Translations under genes and position numbers: made by a program
In this document: piece after piece, positions 15,652 to 23,718 of the stretch
Layout of the letters: every line of letters begins with the position of its first letter
Numbering within the stretch: the first letter of the stretch is position 1
Notes under the pieces: generated by a model
What the model was told of the DNA's origin: nothing
What the model saw: the letters and a program-made list of their open reading frames with translations, nothing else
Databases searched by the model: none
Source: Flavobacteriaceae bacterium
GTDB lineage: Bacteria; Bacteroidota; Bacteroidia; Flavobacteriales; Flavobacteriaceae
Assembly: GCA_031277535.1 (NCBI GenBank)
Contig: JAITMD010000014.1
Location: 1 to 42,925 of the forward strand
Direction: 5' to 3'
DNA: 42,925 nucleotides

Positions 15652-17163
15652 ATGGCCTTTACGATTATTAATTCTATTGCTTCTTGGATTTTAAAAAAGA
15701 GAATTCATCAAATAGATTTATTTAGAAAGTACCCCAATGAAGTTCAGAATGATCTTTTTCTGAATTTGATTAAAACAAATGAGAAAACTTTATTGGGAAT
15801 AAAGTATGATTATGCAAGTATAAATAGCTACGAAACTTTTGCAGAAAGGGTTCCTGTTTACCGTTATGAAGAGTTTGAACCATTTATTGAACGTGCTCGT
15901 CGAGGAGAAAGTAATATCTTTTGGCCAGAACCAATTCGTTGGTTTGCAAAATCAAGCGGAACAACCAATGCAAAAAGTAAGTTTATTCCAGTTAGTAATG
16001 ATGCTTTAGAGAATTGTCATTATAAGGCAGCTAAAGACTTGTTATGTTTGTATTTGAATAACAATGAGGATTCTCAATTATTTACAGGTAAGAGTTTGCG
16101 TTTGGGAGGAAGTAAACAATTGTATGAAGATAATAATACTTTCTTTGGAGACTTATCTGCTATTCTTATTGATAATATGCCTTTTTGGGCGGAGATGAGT
16201 AGTACTCCAAGCAATAAAACATCTTTGATGTCGGAGTGGGAAAGTAAGATGAAAGCTATTGTAAATGAAGTACGCAATGAGAATGTAACAAGTTTTGCAG
16301 GTGTGCCTTCTTGGATGTTAGTTTTATTGAATAAAATTATTCAAGAAACAGGCAGAGATAATTTGTTAGAACTATGGCCTAATGCAGAAGTATATTTTCA
16401 TGGGGGAGTAAGTTTTGAACCTTATAGAGATCAGTATAAAAAACTATTGCCAAGCGATAAGTTTAGATTTTATGAGACGTATAATGCATCTGAAGGGTTC
16501 TTTGCTATTCAAGATCAGAACGATTGCAATGAAATGTTGCTGATGCTGGATTACGGTATTTTCTATGAGTTTATTCCAATGGATACTTTTGGAACAACAA
16601 GAGAACGCGTAATTCCTTTGTCTCAAGTAGAGTTGGGGAAAAACTATGCAATAGTTATTACTACTAATGCGGGGTTATTGCGATACTTGATTGGTGATAC
16701 TGTTCGATTTACAAGTCTGTTACCTTATCGCATTCGTATTACTGGGCGTACCAAGCATTTTATTAATGTATTTGGAGAAGAGCTAATGATAGAGAATACA
16801 GATATGGCCTTAGCAAAAACGTGTAAAGATTTACAGGCTGAGGTAGCAGAATATACTGTAGCTCCTATTTTTATGGAAGGAAAAGAAAAAGGGGCTCATG
16901 AATGGATTGTCGAATTTACAACTGCACCAAAAAACATGGAAGAGTTTGCTAAACAATTAGATCTTAATTTACAATCGTTAAACTCGGATTATGAAGCCAA
17001 ACGCTTTAATAATATGACATTGAATCCTCTTAAACTTCATAAGGCAAGAAAGAACTTGTTTTATGATTGGTTGAAAGATAATGATAAGTTAGGCGGACAA
17101 CACAAAGTACCTCGCTTAGCAAATGATAGAAAAATATTAGAAGAATTACTTTCAAAACAATAA
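15652..17163 (+). CDS. GH3-family acyl-adenylate-forming protein
   Basis: GH3 proteins are ANL-type enzymes; in plants they conjugate amino acids to hormones such as auxin, and the bacterial role is unknown. All three nucleotide-binding motifs are visible in this 503-residue protein: motif 1 KSSGTTNAKSKF (about 100-111), motif 2 YNASEGFFAIQ and motif 3 LLRYLIGDTVRF, followed by RIRITGRTKHFINVFGEEL, split here as RITGRT and FGEEL, the hinge to the C-terminal domain. No signal peptide. It is expressed from the plus strand, divergent from DUF2797, and ends at its own terminator. The substrate cannot be deduced. Confidence 0.93.
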   Translation: MAFTIINSIASWILKKRIHQIDLFRKYPNEVQNDLFLNLIKTNEKTLLGIKYDYASINSYETFAERVPVYRYEEFEPFIERARRGESNIFWPEPIRWFAKSSGTTNAKSKFIPVSNDALENCHYKAAKDLLCLYLNNNEDSQLFTGKSLRLGGSKQLYEDNNTFFGDLSAILIDNMPFWAEMSSTPSNKTSLMSEWESKMKAIVNEVRNENVTSFAGVPSWMLVLLNKIIQETGRDNLLELWPNAEVYFHGGVSFEPYRDQYKKLLPSDKFRFYETYNASEGFFAIQDQNDCNEMLLMLDYGIFYEFIPMDTFGTTRERVIPLSQVELGKNYAIVITTNAGLLRYLIGDTVRFTSLLPYRIRITGRTKHFINVFGEELMIENTDMALAKTCKDLQAEVAEYTVAPIFMEGKEKGAHEWIVEFTTAPKNMEEFAKQLDLNLQSLNSDYEAKRFNNMTLNPLKLHKARKNLFYDWLKDNDKLGGQHKVPRLANDRKILEELLSKQ

Positions 17164-17186
17164 GTTACGAAAGTATAGGACAAAAA

Positions 17187-17216
17187 AAAACCTCGCCTTG
17201 CGAGGTTTTCTTTTTT
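17187..17216 (+). terminator. Terminator of the GH3 gene
   Basis: Stem AAAACCTCG/CGAGGTTTT around CCTTG, then C and a T run. It may also stop the convergent lipoprotein gene. Confidence 0.88.
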
Positions 17217-17232
17217 ATTAGCTGAGCTAAAA

Positions 17233-17451
17233 TTATTTAGCTGGAGCAGCTTCAGTAGCTGGAGCTTCAGTAGCTGGAGCCTCAGTAGCTGGAGCTTCTT
17301 CAGTAGCTGGAGCAACTTCTTCAGTAGCTGGAGCTACTTCTTCAGTTGTTGTAGTTTCTTCTACAGCTGGTTCTTTTGCAGTATCTTTACAAGAAACGAA
17401 AGATACACCCATCATAGCTACTAAAGCAATGCTTAATGCGATTTTTTTCAT
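17233..17451 (-). CDS. Small repeat-rich lipoprotein (Ala-Pro-Thr-Glu repeats)
   Basis: This 72-residue precursor has a type II signal peptide (MKKIALSIALVAMMG) and lipobox VSC with Cys at about position 21. After lipidation only about 50 residues remain, nearly all E, T, A and P. They form tandem repeats: EEVAPAT twice, then APATE three times, ending EAAPAK. The tail is acidic and must be unfolded and extended. It is not recognisable as an enzyme; it may be a surface or periplasmic spacer. A TATCTTTG -7 box lies 37 nt upstream. The tandem DNA repeat suggests length variation between strains. Confidence 0.88.
   Translation of the reverse strand: MKKIALSIALVAMMGVSFVSCKDTAKEPAVEETTTTEEVAPATEEVAPATEEAPATEAPATEAPATEAAPAK
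17237..17360 (-). repeat. Imperfect tandem repeat in the lipoprotein gene
   Basis: Plus-strand units such as AGTAGCTGGAGCTTC recur about six to seven times with 15-, 18- and 21-nt spacing, all in multiples of three, so copy-number change keeps the frame. Confidence 0.8.
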
Positions 17452-17487
17452 TTTACTAAATTATAAAAGTTAATTATTAATTCGATA

Positions 17488-17495
17488 CAAAGATA
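17488..17495 (-). promoter_or_regulatory. -7 box of the lipoprotein gene
   Basis: TATCTTTG on the minus strand, a full TAnnTTTG match; no clear -33 element. Confidence 0.55.
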
Positions 17496-17569
17496 TACAT
17501 TTTTCATTACGTAGTATTCTTTTTGTAAAAAAAAAATATATTTTTTATTTACTTGTAACTACCTGATAA

Positions 17570-19735
17570 TTACTTCTTTGTATTTTGTTTTGTTTTAGGA
17601 TGTACTAATTCCATCTCATTTATTAGATGTTTAGCGTCGGCAAATTTATCAATTATGAATAAAACATAACGAATATCTACCATAATATTTCTACAGATCG
17701 ATGGATCATAATAAATATCACTCATTGTTCCTTCCCATACTCTATCAAAATTCAAGCCAATTAAGTTTCCTTTTGCATCAATTGCAGGACTTCCTGAGTT
17801 TCCTCCTGTTGTGTGATTGGTTGCAATAAAGTTTACGGGTAGTTTTCCATTATCTGCATACTGTCCGTAATCTTTCTTCTCATATAGTTCAATAAGCTTT
17901 GCAGGCACGTCAAATTCGTAATCTTTAGGAACATATTTCTCCATAATTCCTTCTAAATGTGTTACAGCACCATATGTAATCGCATCTTTTGGAGAGTATC
18001 CATCTACTTTTCCATAAGTAACACGTAAAGTACTATTTGCATCTGGAAAAATACGAGCATCTGGATATAATTCCAATTGAGCTTTCATATAAGTGCGCTG
18101 TAATGCCTCAATCTGTGTATTTAATTCCTCATATTTTGGGGAAATAGTGTTGATGTAGTTCTCAATAATTCCTTTTGCAAATACATATCCTTTGTCTGCA
18201 TTTAATTTTTTGATTACTTCATCAGAACTTCCTTCTACTAATGATTTGAATCCTTCGTAGTTTGTCAATTTACTTTCGCTATAAATACTTTTTGAAGTCG
18301 CTAATACATCTATATCTTTTAGTTCTTTTGGCAAGAATTCTTTTGGTGCATTCTTGCTGTATAGATTTACAGTTACTTCAAATACTTTCTGATCTACATT
18401 TTTGTTGTAGTTTTTGTAAAAACGATCTTGAGCTTCAATTAGGTTATCTCTTCTATCTTTAAAAGATTGTTCCATTTTTGCGCTTCTTTCTAAAGCGTAA
18501 AGTTTGTAAGCCACAGAAAGTAATTCTGTATTTCGCAAAGTTACTTCTGTATAATAATCTCTACTTAAAGCATACGGAGCAATTTGTTTGTATAACTTTT
18601 CAAACTCAGGTAATAACTTAGCATACTCTGCAGTTTTTTTGTTTTTGTTTGCTCTTTTTATAAAGTCAGCTTCAAATTTTTTCTTAGCAGCTACAGCATC
18701 TGTCTTTTTCAATCCCAAACTTTCTCCAATCCATTTTTTCCAGTAGTTTGCTGTACCGGCATACTTAGAGGCGTATTGAATTTTGATAGCTTGATCTGCA
18801 CGCATAAATTCGTCAGTTACTTTTAATGCAGCATCTCTAATACCAATTTTTGCAGGATTCAAATCATTTAAGATTTGTTCAACAGCAAAAGAAGGTAAGT
18901 ATTCTTGTGTTCTACCAGGGTAACCAAATACCATTGTGAAGTCACCTTCAGCAATTCCATCTAAAGAAATAGGGAAGAAGTGTTTTGGTTTGTATGGCAC
19001 ATTGTCTTTTGAGTAAGGAGCAGGCTTATTGTTTTTATCTGCATAAATACGGAATAATGAGAAATCTCCTGTATGTCTTGGCCAAACCCAGTTGTCTGTA
19101 TCAGAACCAAATTTTCCAATTGATGAAGGTGGAGCTCCTACTAAACGTACGTCTTTAAATGTTTCTGTAACAAATAAAATGTACTGATTTCCTTCGTAGA
19201 AAGATTTAATTTTATTGTCTTGCCATGTTTCTTTTGGAAACGAAGCTACTGTTTTAGTTATATTCTGAGCAATTTTTCCTTGTTTTACTAATTCAGAATC
19301 TGTTGCTAATACTCCTTCCATAATAGATTTAGTTACATCTTCGATTTTCACAATAAATGTTACTTCTAAATCTTCGTTAGGTAATTCGTCTTTTAATGTT
19401 TTTGCCCAAAATCCATTAGCTAAGTAATCATGCTCTACACTTGAATGAGCTTGAATTTGACCATAACCACAGTGGTGATTTGTCAAAAGTAATCCTTGAT
19501 TTGAAATTACTTCAGATGTACATCCTCCATTAAAGTGAGGAACAGCATCTTTCATACTTGAGTGGTTTACATCATAAATGTCACGTACAGACATCTCCAT
19601 CCCAAGGCTTTTCATTTCTGTTTCATTCATTCCTTTTAATAGGGAAGGAATCCACATTCCCCCTTGCTGAGCATAAATAGGGAACGCTACAAACAGTACT
19701 GCGGCCTTCAGTAAGTTTTTAATACGTCGATTCAT
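17570..19735 (-). CDS. S46-family dipeptidyl-peptidase, DPP11-like
   Basis: Periplasmic serine exopeptidase that releases dipeptides from oligopeptides, feeding amino-acid-using Bacteroidota. The mature 721-residue precursor starts with signal peptide MNRRIKNLLKAAVLFVAFPIYAQ (given here for length; cleavage after AQ). The S46 triad is visible: His in LTNHHCGYG (87 or 88), Asp in the SDTDNWVWPRHTGDFS segment, Ser647 in GGNSGSPA. Residue 18 after the Ser is Arg (Arg665, in NFDRVWEG), the position that sets Asp/Glu specificity in DPP11; DPP7 has Gly there. The frame extends to TTG 19768, but that codon lies in a TATCTTG promoter-like element, so ATG 19735 was chosen. Confidence 0.93.
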   Translation of the reverse strand: MNRRIKNLLKAAVLFVAFPIYAQQGGMWIPSLLKGMNETEMKSLGMEMSVRDIYDVNHSSMKDAVPHFNGGCTSEVISNQGLLLTNHHCGYGQIQAHSSVEHDYLANGFWAKTLKDELPNEDLEVTFIVKIEDVTKSIMEGVLATDSELVKQGKIAQNITKTVASFPKETWQDNKIKSFYEGNQYILFVTETFKDVRLVGAPPSSIGKFGSDTDNWVWPRHTGDFSLFRIYADKNNKPAPYSKDNVPYKPKHFFPISLDGIAEGDFTMVFGYPGRTQEYLPSFAVEQILNDLNPAKIGIRDAALKVTDEFMRADQAIKIQYASKYAGTANYWKKWIGESLGLKKTDAVAAKKKFEADFIKRANKNKKTAEYAKLLPEFEKLYKQIAPYALSRDYYTEVTLRNTELLSVAYKLYALERSAKMEQSFKDRRDNLIEAQDRFYKNYNKNVDQKVFEVTVNLYSKNAPKEFLPKELKDIDVLATSKSIYSESKLTNYEGFKSLVEGSSDEVIKKLNADKGYVFAKGIIENYINTISPKYEELNTQIEALQRTYMKAQLELYPDARIFPDANSTLRVTYGKVDGYSPKDAITYGAVTHLEGIMEKYVPKDYEFDVPAKLIELYEKKDYGQYADNGKLPVNFIATNHTTGGNSGSPAIDAKGNLIGLNFDRVWEGTMSDIYYDPSICRNIMVDIRYVLFIIDKFADAKHLINEMELVHPKTKQNTKK

Positions 19736-19765
19736 AAAATTGTATAGTTTGATATAATTTTTGAC

Positions 19766-19772
19766 CAAGATA
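19766..19772 (-). promoter_or_regulatory. Possible -7 box (TATCTTG) of the DPP11-like gene
   Basis: TATCTTG on the minus strand is a one-base-shorter variant of TAnnTTTG. Its position 31 nt before the ATG fits. The same variant appears at 20974-20980 and 9313-9319. Confidence 0.4.
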
Positions 19773-20950
19773 CGATTAATAGTTCGAACAGACTTTTAAT
19801 CTTCTGAAAGCCTTTTATTTTTAACTCTTTATAATCATACTTTAATGAGGTGATTAGCATGTTTTTAATAAGTTGTTTTATTTGTGATCTTAATTCTAAT
19901 AATAGGTGTTAATTCTTTTTGTTTCTTGTGGATAAGAAGCAAATAGGTGTTTCTGTAAAGCATGAGTTCGTTTGCGTTGTACAGTATTATAAGAGTACTA
20001 TGTGATATCGTTCATTTGTAGGTTTTATTAAATATGAATAGAACTATTATAATATAGGAGTGCAACATAAAATGTAAAACTGCTTATTGTTGTTAATAAC
20101 TTGACTTACTTTTTAATTAATTGTGCCCTAAAAACTGTTTTTAGGCATAGAAAAAGTAGAATTGGAACAGCTTTTTTTAATTCAGATTGTGTTTTTTAGT
20201 GTATTTAGTTGTCTTTTTAGAAAAAAATGATACACTTTTTTTCTTTATTTTCGTATAATTAAAATTGTAATCGATTGATTATTAGTTGTTAATTGTTTTT
20301 TGTGATGATTTTGAATTTGATAGTTAATAGCTTGGAAGGCAGTAGAATTGGATGTTTTGGGTAAATGCTTCAAGGATTCTTCAACAATCCCACAAGAATG
20401 CTCTACCAGAGAAGGTGTTTACTGAAGCATTGTTGAAAGATTGTTGACGTATTGTAGAGTGAATTGGTTATTAATTCAGTAATAGTATCTATACTGTTTG
20501 ATACACGAATGTTTTTGCGTTGCTTTTATTTCTGTACTATGGAATTGGGAGTAGAGGCGAAGTACTTTACTTTGAGTACGCACTTAAAAAAGGAAATAAT
20601 AGAGAGGGCAAAAGAGAGAAGTATGTACTATTGTAAAATTACTTTTTTTTAGAAGTTAAAAATCGTAATGAATTATTTATGAGCTAAAATGCCTTATACA
20701 GGCATAAAAAATACTTTGTTTGATGCTAAAAAAGAAGATTTATTCTGATGCATGATTAAGAATGTGATGGTGATTGCATGCCAAAAATAGGAAAATGACG
20801 AAAAAAGGCTAAAAAATAAAGAAAAATGATAGTAGGGTAAAATCGGAAATAGTAATTTTTTTTTGATTAAAAATCGCGTAAATAAAGGGGTTTCAGTAGG
20901 TTTACTTCTTTAATGCTACCAAATGTGAGATATAATTAATTATCAATTAG
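19773..20950. other. Long gene-poor stretch
   Basis: No convincing gene in nearly 1.2 kb of very AT-rich DNA. Seen: an 8-bp hairpin CCTAAAAA/TTTTTAGG (20127-20145), a weak AGTGTAT/ATACACT hairpin followed by T7 (20198-20243), and a G/C-richer patch with interleaved inverted repeats (20365-20447). The 62-codon frame at 20464-20652 has no recognisable feature. Confidence 0.6.
20365..20447. repeat. Interleaved inverted repeats (A-B-A'-B')
   Basis: ATGCTTCA (20365-20372) is complementary to TGAAGCAT (20423-20430), and TTCAACAAT (20380-20388) to ATTGTTGAA (20429-20437) and again to ATTGTTGA at 20440-20447. The order allows two mutually exclusive hairpins or a pseudoknot. Confidence 0.4.
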
Positions 20951-20980
20951 TTGATTGTATAAAATATTTGTTATATCTTG
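20951..20980 (+). promoter_or_regulatory. Possible promoter of a small transcript
   Basis: TTG (20951-20953), 20-nt spacer, TATCTTG (20974-20980). It is supported by the plus-strand terminator only about 110 nt downstream. Confidence 0.4.
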
Positions 20981-20985
20981 CACCT

Positions 20986-21103
20986 GTGGAAAAAATCTAC
21001 AATCAAAAGTTGATGTATAAAAGTCAACCTATATACGAGTAATTATTAATTCATATAACAAGAGGTAAAATCATTATGTAGACTTTACCTCTTTTGTTTT
21101 TTA
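20986..21103 (+). ncRNA. Candidate small RNA or 18-residue ORF
   Basis: A promoter-like element (20951-20980) and a terminator whose T run faces the plus strand (21060-21103) enclose about 115 nt with no annotated gene. A GTG-started frame (20986-21042) would encode MEKIYNQKLMYKSQPIYE. It contains a small GTTGA/TCAAC hairpin (21009-21027). It could be an sRNA, a leader-peptide-like ORF, or nothing; there is no same-strand gene after it since waaA is convergent. Confidence 0.35.
21060..21103 (+). terminator. Terminator with plus-strand T run, facing waaA
   Basis: 10-bp stem AAGAGGTAAA (21060-21069) / TTTACCTCTT (21084-21093), 14-nt loop, then TTGTTTTTT on the plus strand. On the minus strand the tail is TGTTATAT, a poor U tract, so it fits a plus-strand transcript better than waaA. 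Confidence 0.75.
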
Positions 21104-22333
21104 TAGCTTAGCCATTATTCTTTTGGTAGCATCTTTATTTTTTAAAACAAATTGACTGCTTATATCCCCTAATTCTTTTTGGTATGATTGATCGTTTAAT
21201 AAGCGATTCAAGGTTTTGTTTAATTCTTCTTGTGAATGAATAACTAAACAACTACCTAAGGTTATTAGGTCTTTTGCTTCTTGAAACTTTTTGTAGTTTG
21301 GCCCTATTAATATAGGTACACCGTAAGTAGCAGCTTCTAAAATATTGTGTATTCCTGCTCCAAAACCTCCTCCAATATAGGCAACCTGTGCATAACTATA
21401 GGCTTTAGTCAATAAGCTATAGGCATCGATAATTAGTACGTCGTATGCTGCTAAGTTTTTTCCTTCCATGGTTGTATAACAAATTGTAGGAAGCTGTAAA
21501 CTATTTTTTAAGTTTTCTATTTGTTCTTTTTTGATGTTGTGTGGTGCAAAAATTACTTTTACGTTTTTGGGAAGCTGATTATTGATATAATTAGCCAGTA
21601 ACTCCTCATCTTGTGGCCAAGAGCTACCTATTACAATAGTTTGGTATTGTTTGTTATTTGTAAATTGATCTAAGAAATCAAGAGAGTTGTTGTTTTCTAA
21701 TATTTGTGCTACACGATCAAAGCGGGTGTCGCCAACAATTTCTACTGTTGTATATCCCAGCTGGTTTAGTAAGTTTTGAGAAACTTCATTTTGAACAAAG
21801 AAGTAAGTAAATGCCTGTAGTGCTTTTCTATAAAAACCGCCATACCATTTGAAAAAGATTTGATTTGGTCGGAAGATACCTGAAACCAAAAAAGTAGGGA
21901 TGTTTTGCTTGTATAGTTGATTTAAGTAGTTTGGCCAATATTCATATTTGACAAAAAATGCTTTTTCGGGATGAGCAATTTTTAAAAACCTTTTAGCATT
22001 GCTTATGGTATCTAATGGTAGGTATATTGTTACATCTGCAATTGTATTGTTTTTTTTAACTTCATAACCAGAAGGAGAGAAGAAGGTCAATACTATTTTG
22101 TGAGTAGGAAACTGTTGTTTTAAGGCTTCCATTAAAGGCAGTCCTTGCTCATACTCTCCTAATGAAGCTACGTGTACCCAAAACACTTGATCTGATTTTG
22201 AAATACCTTGTTGTAAAATAGTAAATGATTGTTGTCTACCTACTACGAATAACTTGATTTTAGCATTAAATAATGCAATTAAGTATAGAATAGGGAAACT
22301 TAGATAGGTCAGTATATTATATAGATATAACAT
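21101..22333 (-). CDS. waaA: 3-deoxy-D-manno-octulosonic acid (Kdo) transferase
   Basis: GT30 glycosyltransferase that attaches Kdo to the lipid A precursor at the inner-membrane cytoplasmic face. The 410-residue protein has the N-terminal membrane anchor (about 2-24), the catalytic-Glu region HVASLGEYEQGLPL, then FFSPSGYEV, the FVKYEYWPNYL segment, GDTRFDRV at the domain junction and the C-terminal CMP-Kdo-binding region GGFGAGIHNILEAATYG with PILIGPNY. This is the expected length and order. The ATG at 22333 follows a near-consensus TAATTTCG. The gene is divergent from a WbpE-like aminotransferase, which may act on a related surface sugar. Confidence 0.96.
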   Translation of the reverse strand: MLYLYNILTYLSFPILYLIALFNAKIKLFVVGRQQSFTILQQGISKSDQVFWVHVASLGEYEQGLPLMEALKQQFPTHKIVLTFFSPSGYEVKKNNTIADVTIYLPLDTISNAKRFLKIAHPEKAFFVKYEYWPNYLNQLYKQNIPTFLVSGIFRPNQIFFKWYGGFYRKALQAFTYFFVQNEVSQNLLNQLGYTTVEIVGDTRFDRVAQILENNNSLDFLDQFTNNKQYQTIVIGSSWPQDEELLANYINNQLPKNVKVIFAPHNIKKEQIENLKNSLQLPTICYTTMEGKNLAAYDVLIIDAYSLLTKAYSYAQVAYIGGGFGAGIHNILEAATYGVPILIGPNYKKFQEAKDLITLGSCLVIHSQEELNKTLNRLLNDQSYQKELGDISSQFVLKNKDATKRIMAKL

Positions 22334-22403
22334 CGTTGATAATTTATGTAGCGAAATTACATTTCTTTTAAATAAGATAACAGTTTTGCACTTAATTAAT
22401 TCT

Positions 22404-22411
22404 TACTTTTG
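22404..22411 (+). promoter_or_regulatory. -7 box of the aminotransferase gene
   Basis: TACTTTTG matches TAnnTTTG, but the nearest TTTTG is only 15 nt upstream. The resulting 5' leader would be about 85 nt. Confidence 0.45.
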
Positions 22412-22504
22412 TGGAAGTAACTGATTGTAAAATTAGAGAGAATAGAGTGATGTACTTATTTGAAATGTAGCTCTGTAAAACTTTAAAACAGTAAAGACAA
22501 GAAG

Positions 22505-23635
22505 ATGAAAAAAATTCAAATGGTTGACTTAAAAAGTCAATATGAAGGTATTAAAGAACAAGTAAATCGTTCTATTCAAGAAGTATTAGAAAATACAGCG
22601 TTCGTTAATGGACCAGAAGTGCATACTTTTCAAGCTAATTTAGAGAAGTATTTAGGTGTAAAACACGTAATTCCTTGTGCTAATGGTACAGATGCATTAC
22701 AGATCGCTATGATGGGATTAGGGCTTAAACCTGGAGATGAAGTTATTACAGCAGACTTTACTTTTGCTGCTACTGTAGAGGTAATCGGATTGTTGCAATT
22801 AACTCCTGTATTGGTTGATGTTGAGCCAGATACATTTAATATTTCTATTGAGGCGATTAAAAAAGCAATTACTCCAAAAACAAAAGCAATTGTTCCAGTA
22901 CATTTATTTGGGCAAGTGTCTTATATGGAAGAGTTGATGAAATTGGCAGAAGAACACAATTTATATGTAATTGAAGATAATGCTCAAGGAATAGGAGCAA
23001 GTTATACTTACTCAGACGGACGTAAAGTAAAAACAGGTGCTATGGGACATGTTGCAGCAACGTCTTTCTTTCCATCTAAAAACTTAGGTTGTTATGGAGA
23101 TGGTGGAGCTATCTTTACAAATGACGATGAATTGGCTCACGTATTAAGAGGTATTGTAAACCATGGAATGTACGAGCGTTATCATCACGATGTAATTGGA
23201 GTAAATTCTCGTTTAGATAGTATTCAAGCAGCTGTTTTGAATGCAAAATTGCCTAAATTAGATGTTTATAATGCAGCAAGACGTAAAGCGGCACAAGATT
23301 ATTCAGCTGCTTTAGCAAATCATCCAAATATTGTTACACCTGCAGTGGTTGGAGATGAAGATAGTCATGTGTTCCACCAATATACTTTGCGTATTGTAAA
23401 TGCAGATAGAGATGGATTAATGGCTCATTTGCAATCAAAAGGAATTCCATGTGCTATTTACTATCCAATTCCTTTACACAGACAAAAGGCTTATTTAGAT
23501 CCTCGTTATAATGAGGCTGATTTCCCAGTAACAAATCAATTGGTACAAGAAGTACTTTCTCTTCCAATGCATTCTGAGTTAGAAGATGATCAAATTAAGT
23601 TTATTACAGATGAGATTAAAGCTTTTTTAGGATAA
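22505..23635 (+). CDS. DegT/DnrJ/EryC1 sugar aminotransferase, WbpE-like
   Basis: PLP-dependent enzyme that transfers an amino group to a keto sugar nucleotide. The 376-residue protein matches WbpE/WlbC (UDP-3-keto-GlcNAcA aminotransferase) closely in its motifs: MVDLKSQY near the start, CANGTDALQIAM (55-70), EDNAQ with the PLP-ring Asp158, and SFFPSKNLGCYGDGGAIFTND with Schiff-base Lys192. GVNSRLDSIQAAVL and YYPIPLH follow. The reaction product would be an amino sugar for LPS, capsule or glycans. No other genes of such a pathway are adjacent; the neighbour is waaA (divergent), which fits but does not prove an LPS role. An alternative substrate such as another 3-keto or 4-keto hexose is possible. 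Confidence 0.9.
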   Translation: MKKIQMVDLKSQYEGIKEQVNRSIQEVLENTAFVNGPEVHTFQANLEKYLGVKHVIPCANGTDALQIAMMGLGLKPGDEVITADFTFAATVEVIGLLQLTPVLVDVEPDTFNISIEAIKKAITPKTKAIVPVHLFGQVSYMEELMKLAEEHNLYVIEDNAQGIGASYTYSDGRKVKTGAMGHVAATSFFPSKNLGCYGDGGAIFTNDDELAHVLRGIVNHGMYERYHHDVIGVNSRLDSIQAAVLNAKLPKLDVYNAARRKAAQDYSAALANHPNIVTPAVVGDEDSHVFHQYTLRIVNADRDGLMAHLQSKGIPCAIYYPIPLHRQKAYLDPRYNEADFPVTNQLVQEVLSLPMHSELEDDQIKFITDEIKAFLG

Positions 23636-23661
23636 GCTATCACAATATAAAATAGAGATTA

Positions 23662-23696
23662 AAGCAGGTTATTTATAAAAGATAACCTGCTTTTTT
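23662..23696 (+). terminator. Terminator after the aminotransferase gene
   Basis: 11-bp perfect stem AAGCAGGTTAT/ATAACCTGCTT with a 9-nt loop and T run. It lies between convergent genes and could also act for the transporter. Confidence 0.9.
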
Positions 23697-23718
23697 ATTG
23701 TTTAGTGTTCTCCTACGG

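Noticed and set aside
20464..20652. 62-codon frame in the gene-poor gap
   Set aside because: Starts with no promoter or typical context, has odd composition and no family resemblance; length is expected by chance in such a gap.
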